Source: Vandiemenella viatica
Lineage: Eukaryota; Arthropoda; Insecta; Orthoptera; Morabidae
Assembly (NCBI GenBank): GCA_031002005.1
Contig: CM061918.1
Coordinates: 44,366,047 to 44,430,046 of the forward strand
Length of the DNA: 64,000 nucleotides
Direction: 5' to 3'
Within the stretch, counting starts at the first letter, position 1. Every line of letters begins with the position of its first letter. Of this stretch, positions 43,901-52,460 are shown in pieces. The translations under genes were made by a program, and so were the position numbers. The notes below the pieces were generated by a model. It was not told where the DNA came from and ran no database searches. It was given only the letters and a program-made list of their open reading frames with translations.

Positions 43901-46381
43901 CGATTTGCTGATGACATTATCCTATTAACTGCCAAGAGTGAAGATATTATGAAATTACTGAATGGATTGAATGAAGTACTGGCTGTAGATTTTTGTTAAA
44001 CATAAACCAAAAAAAGTCATGAAATGTAACAAATGAAGGGATTATCGGCAAAGAATTGATGTCATAATACTAAAGTAGTCAAACACGGACACTTCTAGAA
44101 ACACTTTCCGAAGTACATTTAACAGTGGCATGAAGGTCCAGGGTGTATTACAACATTATTTTTGATTGAAAGTAATGGTCCAGTTTGTATTAGAACTGAA
44201 TTACTGCTTGAAAATCATCATGTGATTGACTACTGCAGAATTATATCATTAGTGAATGTTGTTGTAGTGAAATCGCGATCTCCGGTTGACTCAAAATGAA
44301 AATGATGATGAATTAAATATAAAAATAGTATCAGATATATTAGAAGACACAGCAAAATTCTGTTACTTAGGAAGTAAAATACGACCAGTGGACCAAGTCA
44401 AGAATTATCTCAAAAGTAGAACAGTGCTACTGAAAAGAATTTTCCTTAATAAGAAAAATTTAGTCATCAACAGTGACCTGGGATTCCAAAAGAACTTAAC
44501 TGAGTATAGTGCTTCATGGATGTGAAGCTTGGACTATAGGAATATACAGGGCGTTCGCCGGGAAACGCAACCCACTGTTAGCGCTACAAGGAAGAAACTG
44601 CTCCCGGCGAGCGAGCGGTCAGTTTCCGGCATTGTTCGACCGTCGGCCGCGGAATATTTCATAATAATTACGCTTCATAAACTTGTATGTGCTAAGCATT
44701 TAAATGTGACGTAATTCATTAGCTTACCTTATAAAAGATGCTGGAAGTGTTGACCCTCTTGTGTAATGCACATTTCACATCTTCTGAACATATTTCGAGA
44801 CACACGCTGCCCTAACTGACTTAATGATTTTTTGGGTGACTGTTCTAGTCGAAAAGCGATATCGTCAATTTTCTCCTCTGTGAGAATACGGTTGACCGAC
44901 AGTCTCTTTTTGTTAAAAAATGAACCCGTTTCTCTTACTTTTTTAACCAGACGCAGAATTGTTGATTTAGCTGGCAGTAAAGCGCCAGGAAATTCGCGAC
45001 GAAATTTACTGCGACACTTTTTAAACGACTTCTTCTTCACATATGTATCGTAGAGAAATATTCTTTGTTGCAAACTGTAACGTACCATAATTTTACTCAC
45101 ACTCAAACACGGTACAGATTAATAAGAGTATGAAGCCCCAAACCAGCCAAACCGCAAAGAAACGTTTATTCACAACACTGATTAATAAGAGACTGAAGTC
45201 ACAAACTATCTACAATGCAAAGAAACCGTTCTTAACAATGTAAGGGTCACTGCACTGCACTGTTGGGGCAGCGGAGGTGTTAAACAGTGCGGTGATTCAC
45301 GGTGCCGTGTGGCGGAAACTGCTGGCTTGACTGACCGAGCAAGTTGCCGATGGCAACAGACTGGGAGGGTAGCGTTTTCCGGCGAACGCCCTGTAGAAAA
45401 GAAGGAAAATTAAAGCATTTGATATGTAGTGCTACACAAAGATGTCAAAATTAAGCTGACAAAGTATGAAATCCATGTAATGTAGGTGTCCAGGTGGATG
45501 GTGGAAATGCAATATTTTGACAGCTTGTTGTGCTGTCTTCATGAAGTGTCACATGACTTCTGGAGTTTTTAATCCTGCTGTTACTATGGAAATGAAATGT
45601 ATTAAGAAGTAGTAATAACAGCAGGCTTACAACCATCGAAAGCCATGAGAAATCTGATGAAGACAGCAGAGCCAGCTGTCAAGAAATTCTGTTTTCATGA
45701 CGCCATCCATCTGAACACAAGTGAATATAACATTGATGAAATATGCTGGGAAATTCTCCACTTGTGTATAAAGTATAAAATCGTGGCTGAGGAAATAAGT
45801 TTATGGAGTCTCACAGGAAGAAGAGAGAGGTTGCTGGGTCAAATATTAATACTTGGGGTATTGGCTAGTTACTGGGGGGAACACCATAAAATAGAGAAAG
45901 ACAAAGGTTATGAAGTACATATTTGAGGATACAAGTTGTTGCAACAGTCAGATGAATAAAGAGATCGTACATTACCTCAAACCAGTTAAGAGACTGATCA
46001 TGGGAGAAAAAATCCATAATGCATTATTTGACTTTTATTCAGCCCTCTATTTTAACTCTTTGCAAGACAATTCAGATAATCACAGTCTCTCTGTAATTCT
46101 TGTTGCACGTTTTTCCTTGCTTTGCAACTTACTACACTTTTCACTAGCACTAATAAAATACCTCTTTCATGACATTTGGTTGTATGTCATGCTAGAAGTC
46201 ATGCAATTTTTATTTTTTTAAAATATATTTCAATGAATGTTATGTCACAGGACACCTTTTATTTTGCAGGAAAGCTCGTGATATCCAGTTCATGCGCCGT
46301 ATGCAGGCAAAGTATAGTACCAAGCTGGGAGTTCACAGCAACAAGTTACAGACACACTTTCGACAACAGTGCCCCTACTAA
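37917..46381 (+). CDS. ZNF622: ZNF622/REI1-like cytoplasmic 60S subunit biogenesis factor, complete, three exons
   Basis: Exons 37917-38770, 43115-43231 and 46270-46381 total 1083 nt (360 residues plus TAA), with GT-AG introns, both phase 2. Four zinc fingers are visible: C7-C10-H23-H29, C70-C73-H86-H92, C145-C148-H161-H166 and C196-C199-H214/215-H221. An acidic stretch lies at 117-138. The third finger carries MKNLKHMTVAHSFFVPD and the fourth GYMCLWCND..TFYSADAARHHM.DKGHCK, hallmarks of the REI1/ZNF622 family. The C-terminus has LLAQYRALGW and RRMQAKYSTKLGVHSN, then KLQTHFRQQCPY. The family acts on late cytoplasmic pre-60S particles and helps release export factors near the polypeptide exit tunnel. 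At 360 residues it is shorter than the human protein, mainly in the linkers. Introns of 4.3 and 3.0 kb are packed with transposons but the coding parts are undamaged. Confidence 0.93.
39089..39827. mobile_element. DNA transposon with long inverted ends in ZNF622 intron 1, 8-bp target duplication
   Basis: GGAATCCC flanks both sides (39081-39088 and 39828-39835). Ends CTGTGCAAAGTACGGCCAGT..AGAAAAAACTGTT pair with the complementary sequence at 39790-39822, and similarity goes on inward (TTAAGAAAAAGTGTACCCGA / TCAGGTACACTTTTCCTTAA). The interior has two diverged ~185 bp units (CAGCCTGGACCGGGATTACG / CAGCATGGACCCAAATGACT). No transposase seen. The 8-bp duplication would fit hAT or P-like superfamilies. 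Confidence 0.7.
40214..40471. mobile_element. Candidate MITE, inverted relative of 44040-44283
   Basis: Starts GGAGATCCACATCC and ends GAATCGCGATCTCC, short imperfect inverted ends. The left part (ACAACAACATTTACTAATGA, TGCTGTAGTCAATCACA) is the complement of 44215-44283. Confidence 0.4.
40892..41604. mobile_element. Older copy of the 39089 DNA transposon family
   Basis: CATCCAAATT occurs just left (about 40882) and right (about 41600), a likely target duplication. Inside, GGGCAAAGTTCAGCCAGGAA, TCAAGGAAAAGTGTACCGGA and, at the other end, CACGTACACTTTTTCTGG and TGGTGGCCATACTTTTCACG match the termini of the 39089-39827 element. More diverged. Confidence 0.55.
41795..41840 (+). ncRNA. Second hammerhead-like core, candidate
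   Basis: CTGATGA (about 41801-41807) is followed by TCTC/GAGA with loop GAC, then GTGAAACGTGTA, the same GAAAC..GTA spacing as the core at 7188. A clear stem I is not seen here, so it may be only the remnant of a Penelope-like terminal repeat. Confidence 0.25.
41985..42865 (+). mobile_element. 5'-truncated LINE family A in ZNF622 intron 1, split by a palindromic insertion
   Basis: The frame KCKAMRISNKKNQV (about 41998-42040) continues after the insertion with VHDYKINNSPVDMVDSVKYL, VRPHLDYCCGVWDPYRK, VQRRAARFVTCCYSPYESVT and NDRRDKIREIRCRTDTYMYS before RTIRDCNGRV and a stop at about 42796. The untranslated end holds AGCACCCTCTGCCACCCAC and a TATAGATATAGATG tail at 42848-42865. The 179-codon open frame after the insertion is the best preserved copy of this C-terminus. 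Confidence 0.82.
42041..42209. mobile_element. 169 bp insertion made of a 136 bp palindrome plus a short tail, with 11-bp target duplication
   Basis: Bases 42041-42108 and 42109-42176 are reverse complements with one mismatch (CTCTCGGG vs CTCTCGAG), centred on GGCGCC. A 33-base non-palindromic tail (CAACGCCGAGAAAGACTTCG..) follows. AAGAATCAGGT stands on both sides (42030-42040 and 42210-42220), and the LINE reading frame resumes exactly after it. Confidence 0.88.
43115..43231 (+). CDS. ZNF622: ZNF622-like exon 2
   Basis: A 117-nt exon between TATATTTTAG and GTGAGAGG. It completes Lys from exon 1 (AA+G), then reads QNLRPESAVTVKQPKKLQRL and LAQYRALGWTETQQEQAV, leaving AG. The L..YR.LGW motif is typical of the family. 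Confidence 0.9.
44547..45393 (-). mobile_element. Mariner-type element with helix-turn-helix protein (DUF4817-like), TA target duplication
   Basis: Termini CAGGGCGTTCGCCGGGAAAC and, on the other strand, CAGGGCGTTCGCCGGAAAAC are inverted repeats; TA flanks both ends (44545-44546, 45394-45395). On the minus strand 45106-44732 encodes 125 residues beginning MSVSKIMVRYSLQQRIFLYD, then KKKSFKKCRSKFRREFPGAL, TILRLVKKVRETGSFFNKKR and LTEEKIDDIAFRLEQSPKKS, a DNA-binding helix-turn-helix found in many arthropod IS630/mariner elements. At 847 bp it lacks the catalytic domain: a deletion derivative. It sits inside the family C LINE. Confidence 0.82.
45478..45730. mobile_element. Candidate MITE with ~70 bp inverted ends
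   Basis: GTGTCCAGGTGGATGGTGG and TTGACAGCTTGTTGTGCTGT at the left are matched in reverse by ACAGCAGAGCCAGCTGTCAA and CCATCCATCTGAACACAAG at the right. It breaks the family C LINE between about 45475 and 45735. Confidence 0.5.
46270..46381 (+). CDS. ZNF622: ZNF622-like exon 3 and stop
   Basis: Acceptor ATTTTGCAG. With the leftover AG it gives Arg, then KARDIQFMRRMQAKYSTKLG and VHSNKLQTHFRQQCPY, with TAA at 46379-46381. The basic end matches the ..RMQ.KLG...N..Q.HFR... ending of the family. No AATAAA was found in the next 150 bp. Confidence 0.88.
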
Positions 46382-46498
46382 TTGTGAAGTTTTGTACCTG
46401 GTTCAAATGGTAATGCTCCGTTTCAATATATCTTGTATGTCAGCATGTGCACACCTGTCTCTGTCAAGTGTTTTGCAAGAATAATTTTTTTTTTTTGC

Positions 46499-46580
46499 TG
46501 TTGTCAGTCTTTAGACTGGTTTGATGCAATCCTCCATCCCTTCCTATCCTGTGCTAACCTCTTCATTTCTACATAATGTT
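46499..46580 (-). mobile_element. LINE family C extreme 3' end
   Basis: GACTGGTTTGATGCAATCCT, CCATCCCTTCCTATCCTG and TGCTAACCTCTTCATTTCTA match the minus-strand copy at 15220-15275. Confidence 0.65.
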
Positions 46581-46754
46581 AACTAATGAAATATTGTCTC
46601 TCTTATGTTTGTATTTTTTTATTTTATTTTTTTGTTATTCACAGCCACCAGTATTGGGTTTTATTTCCCAAGACAAGATAGGGAAATGAGACCCAACAGT
46701 TATCACAGATGATGGCAGGAGAGCCTGGCGAACACACACACTCACACACACACT

Positions 46755-46856
46755 CACTTTTAACATTATTTTGGTTTGTAACCTTAATAATCTTCCCCTT
46801 GCCATATATCTCACCTCTAACATGATTAAGGTTACAAACCAAAATAATTTTAAGTG
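46755..46856. repeat. Hairpin 1 downstream of the ZNF622-like gene
   Basis: CATTATTTTGGTTTGTAACC with CTTA (left stem, 46755-46786) pairs with TAAGGTTACAAACCAAAATA (right stem, 46827-46856); ~40 bp loop. Stem of about 30 bp with few mismatches. Confidence 0.75.
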
Positions 46857-46923
46857 TTCATGACTAATAGACTTTTGGGTTATGCTGCGTTGTTTAACCC
46901 GAAAGTCTATTAATCATGAACAA
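46857..46923. repeat. Hairpin 2, directly adjoining
   Basis: TTCATGACTAATAGACTTTT and GGGTTA pair with TAACCCGAAAGTCTATTAAT and CATGAA; loop TGCTGCGTTGT. About 27 bp of stem with two mismatches. Confidence 0.75.
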
Positions 46924-47095
46924 TAATGGCCACGGAAGTCTTAGGAATGTGAAGTATGTTTGTTTTGTGTGTGTGTGTGTTTGTTTGTTTGTCTGGCCCT
47001 CCTGCCTTCATAGTAGTGATGGGTGATTTCACCTATCCTCTTGTTTCCAGTATTTAATGGCAGTTTCATTGTCGCCATTATCCAATTTTGTATAC

Positions 47096-47550
47096 AGGGT
47101 GTGTCAAAAAAGGACTGTAAAACTTTGGAATGATGTAGCAATTTGTTGAGATAACTTATAGAATCTGTAATGTGTCATTTTGTAGCGGAGCATGTTGGCT
47201 GTGTGTTTTGGTTTCATGAAACGAACTCTGCAACAACTGTTTGGGGCAAATTTTGCATCAAATACAATAAAGAACCTTCAAGCAGGCCTATGATTTCCTG
47301 CTGGCACGAGAACTTTGTTGAGACGGGTTGGTCACTGCGACATGATACTAAATCAAGGTCATCCACACTTTTATGATTATGTCAAACAGGTAAGGGAGAG
47401 CTTTGCCTGCATTCCACAAAAATCAATGCTACGTGTGTCTCGCGAGACCAGCATTTCACAAAAGACTGTTTGGCGAGTACTGTGTAGACATTTACACTCG
47501 GAACCAAACAGATTCACAATGACACAGCACATTAGTGATGCAGATAAGAT
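47096..47550 (+). mobile_element. Degenerate mariner-type element, helix-turn-helix part
   Basis: Starts CAGGGTGTGTCAAAAAAGGA after TA, a mariner-like end. Reads CVFWFHETNSATTVWGKFCI, KEPSSRPMISCWHENFVETG, then in the next frame VRESFACIPQKSMLRVSRET, TVWRVLCRHLH and FTMTQHISDADK, the paired helix-turn-helix of an insect mariner family. Two frameshifts; the catalytic part and right end are missing, replaced by a SINE tail. Confidence 0.65.
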
Positions 47551-47551
47551 T

Positions 47552-47610
47552 ACTCATCCCGTCTCTAAAGACCTCGCTGTTGAAAGACGTAAAGCAGTTA
47601 AAAAAAGCCT
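47552..47610 (+). mobile_element. SINE 3' end fragment
   Basis: TCCCGTCTCTAAAGACCTCG, TGTTGAAAGACGTAAAGCAG and TTAAAAAAAG equal the last 55 bp of 51143-51386. It directly follows the mariner-type remnant, at the point where the transposase frame breaks. Confidence 0.65.
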
Positions 47611-48239
47611 TAGTTATGTTATAGGTGAGGCATATGGCAAGGCGATCAGAGGTGTTCACATTTAGACCTACCACATGACTGCTTTTGTTTTATTTGTGTC
47701 AGTTATGATAGTTTGTAATTACAATCAATTGTTTTGCTTTTGTTTGTACAAATACCAAGTTAACATGCAGTAATGTCTCTAAATTTTCTGTTAATACATC
47801 TAAAAGGACAAAATATTAAGAATCTGGTTCTTTACCTAATCACTGAAACACAGAAGAAAAGTAGGCATTAAAAAGAATTACTGGAGATTAAAGCATCTTT
47901 GTTGATAGTATATGTTTGGTGGTGACTAGTACTTTTAGTAGTCATGATATGAAATCTCTTATGGAAGGTAAAGTAACTTTATGCTATTATTTACCTCAAA
48001 TCTGTCCAGATATTGTCATTTGTGGATCAGAGACAGTTAAAAATGTTTCAGAATTGTGTTATCATCATTAACTGTCTTGGAACTTTTGTCCCCATGGCAA
48101 ATAACCTACTCTTTAAATTTTTGTTTTGTGCATTTTTATTTTAAATTATTTTCATGGTTGTCATGTAGTTAATAATATTCCTTGACAACTTATTGCTACT
48201 CTGGACTCCCTTATTTACAAATAAAAATTTTTCCTCGTC
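47611..48239. other. Unassigned AT-rich sequence
   Basis: No gene or repeat recognised. Confidence 0.4.
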
Positions 48240-48770
48240 ACTATGCTGAAATGTTAAAAGCAGAATAGCACTAGCAAAAAGAGCCTTCATGAAAAAGAGA
48301 AATCTTTTAGTTTCAAATATTGATCTAGGAATTAGAAAAAACTTTTTAAAACTCTGTGTGTGGAGCACAGCACTTTACGGTAGCGAAACATGGACTACCG
48401 GAAAGAAGGAAAATTGAAGCATTTGAAATGTGGTGCTGCAGAAGAATGCTGATAATTAAGTGGACAGAAAGTAAGAAATGAACGAGTTTTGGAAGTTATG
48501 GACGAGGAAAGAATTTTGTGGAAGAAGCTTACAGAAAGAAGAGACAGGTTGGTAGGTCATATTTTGAGACATGCTGGATTGGTTAATTTGCTGGTGGAGA
48601 GAACTGTCGAAGGTAAGAACTGTAGAGGAAGACAGAGATTAAAATATATGAAGCAGATATTTGAGGACGTGGATTGTAAGGGATATGTAAAGATGAAGAT
48701 AGGAAAGGATGGAGGATTGCATCAAGCCAGTCAAAAGACTGATGAAAGCAAAAAAAAAAAAAAATGCAGA
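48240..48770 (+). mobile_element. LINE family C 3' end
   Basis: The frame 48489-48770 reads MEVMDEERILWKKLTERRDR, LVGHILRHAGLVNLLVERTV and GKNCRGRQRLKYMKQIFEDV, ending in an A tail at 48750-48764. Upstream TTACGGTAGCGAAACATGGA is the Y.SETW motif region. Best copy of this end in the window. Confidence 0.8.
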
Positions 48771-49031
48771 AATCCATTGACTGTAGTTCTTATGTGTCTT
48801 TCACATGCTGCTCCTGATTCTTGGTAAAGATATTATTGGTGACTGATTCTTTCTGATAGTCAGTAGATCTGAATGGAAAGAAAGAACAAGGAAGATGGTG
48901 CAAAGAAGGTTACTGGCTGTATCATGTTAAGGTCAGGATGAGTTGAAGTTGTAGGATTGTTGGAGATAGTCTTAATGGGATACATAATGCAAGAAAAGTA
49001 ACTGTTAGGTTATTTCCTTGATTGGTTAGGA

Positions 49032-49277
49032 CAGTGTTTCTCAAAGTTTTAGCTACACTTACCCCTATAAAATATCCCAGGCAATGGCGAACCCACTCAA
49101 CAAAAAACTACGACCTTTTTTTTAGCTTCACTACTGGCAACAATGTGCGATATTGACCATTGTGCGTATTATTCGCATGAAATAGCCAGTCCACCATTAT
49201 GTAAATCTTGTCGTGAACCCTCAAGGATCAACTGGTGAATCCTTAAGGGTTCGTGTACCCCACTTTGAGAAACACTG
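49032..49277. mobile_element. hAT-like MITE, 246 bp
   Basis: Ends CAGTGTTTCTCAAAGT and ACTTTGAGAAACACTG are perfect 16-bp inverted repeats of the hAT type. Flanks GGTTAGGA (49024-49031) and AGTTAGGA (49278-49285) form an 8-bp target duplication with one change. No coding. Confidence 0.85.
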
Positions 49278-49285
49278 AGTTAGGA

Positions 49286-51080
49286 TAATAATTTTGGACT
49301 AGGATTTTAATTTAGTTAAACGATCTACTAAAGTTTGTTTTCGTCACTTAAGTTTTTTGGAAATGAAAAGTGTCATTTTGAAGAGGAATTGCAGAAAATG
49401 TATTAATTCCTCTCTATTTTTTTTCAATTTTTATACAAATCACTGATTTCTATGTTACTAATTCTCTTATGTTTGATCTCTCATCCTCTCCTTTGCTTGA
49501 CATTGTATAAAAATTAATAATATACCAATGCGGTTGAATTTTGTTTATTTTTATCACTGCATGTGTTTCACTCCATCTTTTAGAGCATTTTCAGCGGTGT
49601 TTGTTATTTTGTTTTGTATTTGTACCATCTCAGTGTCAGATTTTGTACTGTCATCTAGTTTTAAAATTGAATATATCTGAATCTTTTCCAAGCTTTTCTT
49701 CAATTTAAAGTTTAACAATACACCACACTGACCTAATTTCACAGTATTACCAACAGGTTTTGGTAATATTATCATTTTCAAACTGCAACACATTGTGTGT
49801 TTCACTATTCCATTGATGGAACAGTGAAACTGTAAGTTACCTTCTTTATTTTTGCTGGTTTGAGCACTTTACTACTGTTCTTCTTGATGTATAATATGCC
49901 CATTGTCAAGCTGAAATATTAGCTACAGAAGTCGGCACATTATATTATTTCACAGCTCAGAACAAAATAATAGATATATCACTACAGGATCATTTGAAAA
50001 CACTAGAAAGCAATTTTGTTATTAAACTCTTGGTATAGAATACACTTCTTTACATTACACTACAGAATAACAGACTTCTATGTTCCGTTTTTATACCACC
50101 ATATGCTCTCTATAGCTTGCATTCAAGCACACTCTTTTGCCATAATAATCTTCTTTTTTATTTCTTTTGTCCAAAGATATTCATTGTCTTAGACGGCCAC
50201 TGTTCATAGATATTCCAGCACTCCAATATTCACGTATCTTTCATTTTAAACATAACTATAACACATTTGTATCAACAAAGCAAGAATAATATTTAATTTT
50301 AACAATCATATTCATCAAAAATTGTAAGGAACCTTGTCACCTTACAAAACACACAGATTTTGGTAGTATTAGCATGTTCAGACTGTATGTGAATACTACA
50401 TCACACTATTCACATGCTGTTTCATACTGTGTACTACTCATAATTCTTCTATTAATATCCAGCCAAGCTTCATTGCTAATTTATGTTCTTTGTGCATTTA
50501 TTTTTCCTATAAACATTGTGGTGTAATATGGATACTAGTATGAGGACAGTGTAGGAGTGAATTTGGTAGAGTAACTAAATTAGTGTGTTCATCTTAGAAC
50601 TCAAATACATTTGACTGTTCTCGCCTTTTCAGGATTTTCTGCATTTACAAGATGTACTGTCATTTTCTACTTTACTGAGGACCAGCAGCAAGCAATGACT
50701 ATGCTTCAATGGAATTTTTTCATTTGATATAAATGTGGTAATATTGGCTTTGTTTACTCGTTACTTTACCAGTTAAGAAATATGCTTGAAGCATTATATT
50801 CAAGAATGTAATATCAGTAATATGTAGATGTTATGTATACACAATAAATCTTGTTATTTTTGCACTTGCATTATTCTCGAAGTACGTATACCAAACTTGG
50901 AATTTTTTTGTAGTCATTCACACAGGTGGTGCAATATATGTAGGGAGTGTCTTCAGTTTGGGAGAAATTAAGATTCCCAGCAGTTCATATTTTAAATAAT
51001 CATGCTGTATTTCAGTGTAATTTACTGATTTGATACAATAATCCTACGTGCAATGTTGGAAGGCAGTGTGAATTCAAACC
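49286..51080. other. Unassigned AT-rich intergenic sequence
   Basis: About 1.8 kb; no gene, no recognisable repeat. Several chance frames under 90 codons. Confidence 0.45.
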
Positions 51081-51566
51081 GAGCGTTTTGGGTCAGCAGT
51101 TAACACTCTGGCCTTGTATTCGGGAGGACGCTGGTTCGAATCACCGAGCGGGGCGGTGTAACGGTTAGCGTTCTCGCCTCGCATTCGGGAGGACGGCGGT
51201 TCGAATCCCCGTCCGGGCATCCAGATTTGGGTTTTCCATGGTTTCCCCAAATCACTCCAGGCAAATGCCGGGATGCTTCCTTCAAAAGGCCATGGCCGAA
51301 TTCCTTCCTATTCCTTGCCCCCCATCCTTTCCCGTCTCTAAAGACCTCGATGTTAAAAAGAGTCGTAAAGCAGTTAAAAAAAAAAAGGTTCGAATCCCTG
51401 CCCGGGCATCCAGATTTGGGTTTTCCAAATAATTCCAGGCGAATGCCGGGATGCTTCCTTCAAAAGGTCATGGCCGAATTCCTTCCCATTCCTTGTCCCC
51501 AGTCCCATCCTGCCTCTAAATGACCTCTACGGAGACGAGGCGTAAAGCCATAAGTAAAAAAAAAAA
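51081..51566 (+). mobile_element. Host SINE (GAGGCGTAAAGCC-tail subfamily) split by another SINE
   Basis: Left part 51081-51142 runs from ACCGAGCGTTTTGGGTCAGC to the B box GGTTCGAATC; right part 51387-51566 resumes at GGTTCGAATCCCTGCCCGGG and goes on to CTACGGAGACGAGGCGTAAA, GCCATAAGT and an A tail. The insertion lies exactly within the B box. Confidence 0.85.
51143..51386 (+). mobile_element. Young full-length SINE inserted in the host SINE
   Basis: 244 bp: ACCGAGCGGGGCGGTGTAAC, GTTAGCGTTCTCGCCTCGC, B box GGTTCGAATCC, CATCCAGATTTGGG, CCATGGTTTCCCC, GCCATGGCCGAATTCC, GTCTCTAAAGACCTCG, GTCGTAAAGCAGTT and a pure A tail. Flanked by a perfect 10-bp target duplication GGTTCGAATC (51133-51142, 51387-51396). 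Confidence 0.9.
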
Positions 51567-52458
51567 TTGGAGGAGGCTGGAAGACTGGCAATATGAAATG
51601 AACATATGTACAAAATATTTTGGATGATCTTGTAGTAAGGTGAGAAGGTAAGGATCACGGTTGACCAATACTGGTCTACAACATCACCACAATGACACTT
51701 TTCTTATGGTTGGAAATTAATCAAGTGAAGTTAGTTCAAATGACACCGTGCATCAGCCGAAACCCCACCGCCTTTATTGTGGTTTATGTTTTGACAGTGT
51801 GATGTTGGTTTGGTTGATGTGGAGAGTTGTAGAGACGGAGTTCAGATGTTTCAAGATCTTTACGACCAAATGTTAATCTCTTTCCTATTTAACTTCATTC
51901 CTAGATTTTTCAGATGATCATAAACTGTAGACCTTATCATGCTAAAACATTTGTAACATTTTGTTTCGTCATCTTTCAGATGCTGTAATTAGGAATTTTA
52001 CCTTTTTAAAATAAATTTTAAAAAGGTAGAGTTAAAGTACATTTATATTTTGGGATACAAAAAAATAAAGTACTCATTAAAAATAAAGTATATTTATTTT
52101 ATTATGTTTGAATATATATTTTTCATTACTTCTAAATTTTGTTTAATGTCACAGATTGCTAAAGTGTGTGATTGGGATTTGAAAGATCCCCAGTTCAAAT
52201 TTGGTCTAGACTTCAATTTTTATGGGCCTTAAAATTGACCTTCACATCTGGCAAAGCTTAGATTTGTTATTGCGAAGATGGTCCGTGGTTGGAATTCAGA
52301 TTAAACTATAAAATCTCCGTTTCCTGGTAGGATTTCCAGAATAATTTAGATGGCTATGATAAAGGTACACTGCGCAGCGATTAAGAAACTCTATGACTGG
52401 ATATTAGAAACCACATGAAATTATTATACAGCATCATTATAGTATATTTAAATTAAAA
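51567..52458. other. Unassigned AT-rich sequence with a possible tRNA-like SINE head
   Basis: Mostly unrecognised. Around 52150-52210 TTGCTAAAGTGTGTGATTGG and CCAGTTCAAATTTGGTC could be decayed A and B boxes of another SINE family. Low support. Confidence 0.3.
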
Positions 52459-52460
52459 TA

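Larger units (their letters stand above)
43800..45990 (+). mobile_element. LINE family C with RT remnant in ZNF622 intron 2, split by two DNA elements
   Basis: Pieces in order: RETIGMLRFADDIILLTAKS (43880, RT catalytic FADD) with EDIMKLLNGLNEVL; after an insertion, EDTAKFCYLGSKI..LKSRTVLLKRIFLNKKNL (44345-44470); then GAAGCTTGGACTATAGGAA, interrupted, and KRKEN-type GAAAAGAAGGAAAATTAAAG at 45396. The ERRDRLLGQILI-like tail follows near 45820 and an end near 45990. Compare the shorter copy at 48240-48770. Many stops; dead. Confidence 0.65.

Noticed and set aside
44832..45053. A VDLAGS string that looks like kinesin switch II (DLAGSE)
   Set aside because: It is the antisense of the mariner-type helix-turn-helix frame, with no kinesin context and no splice sites.
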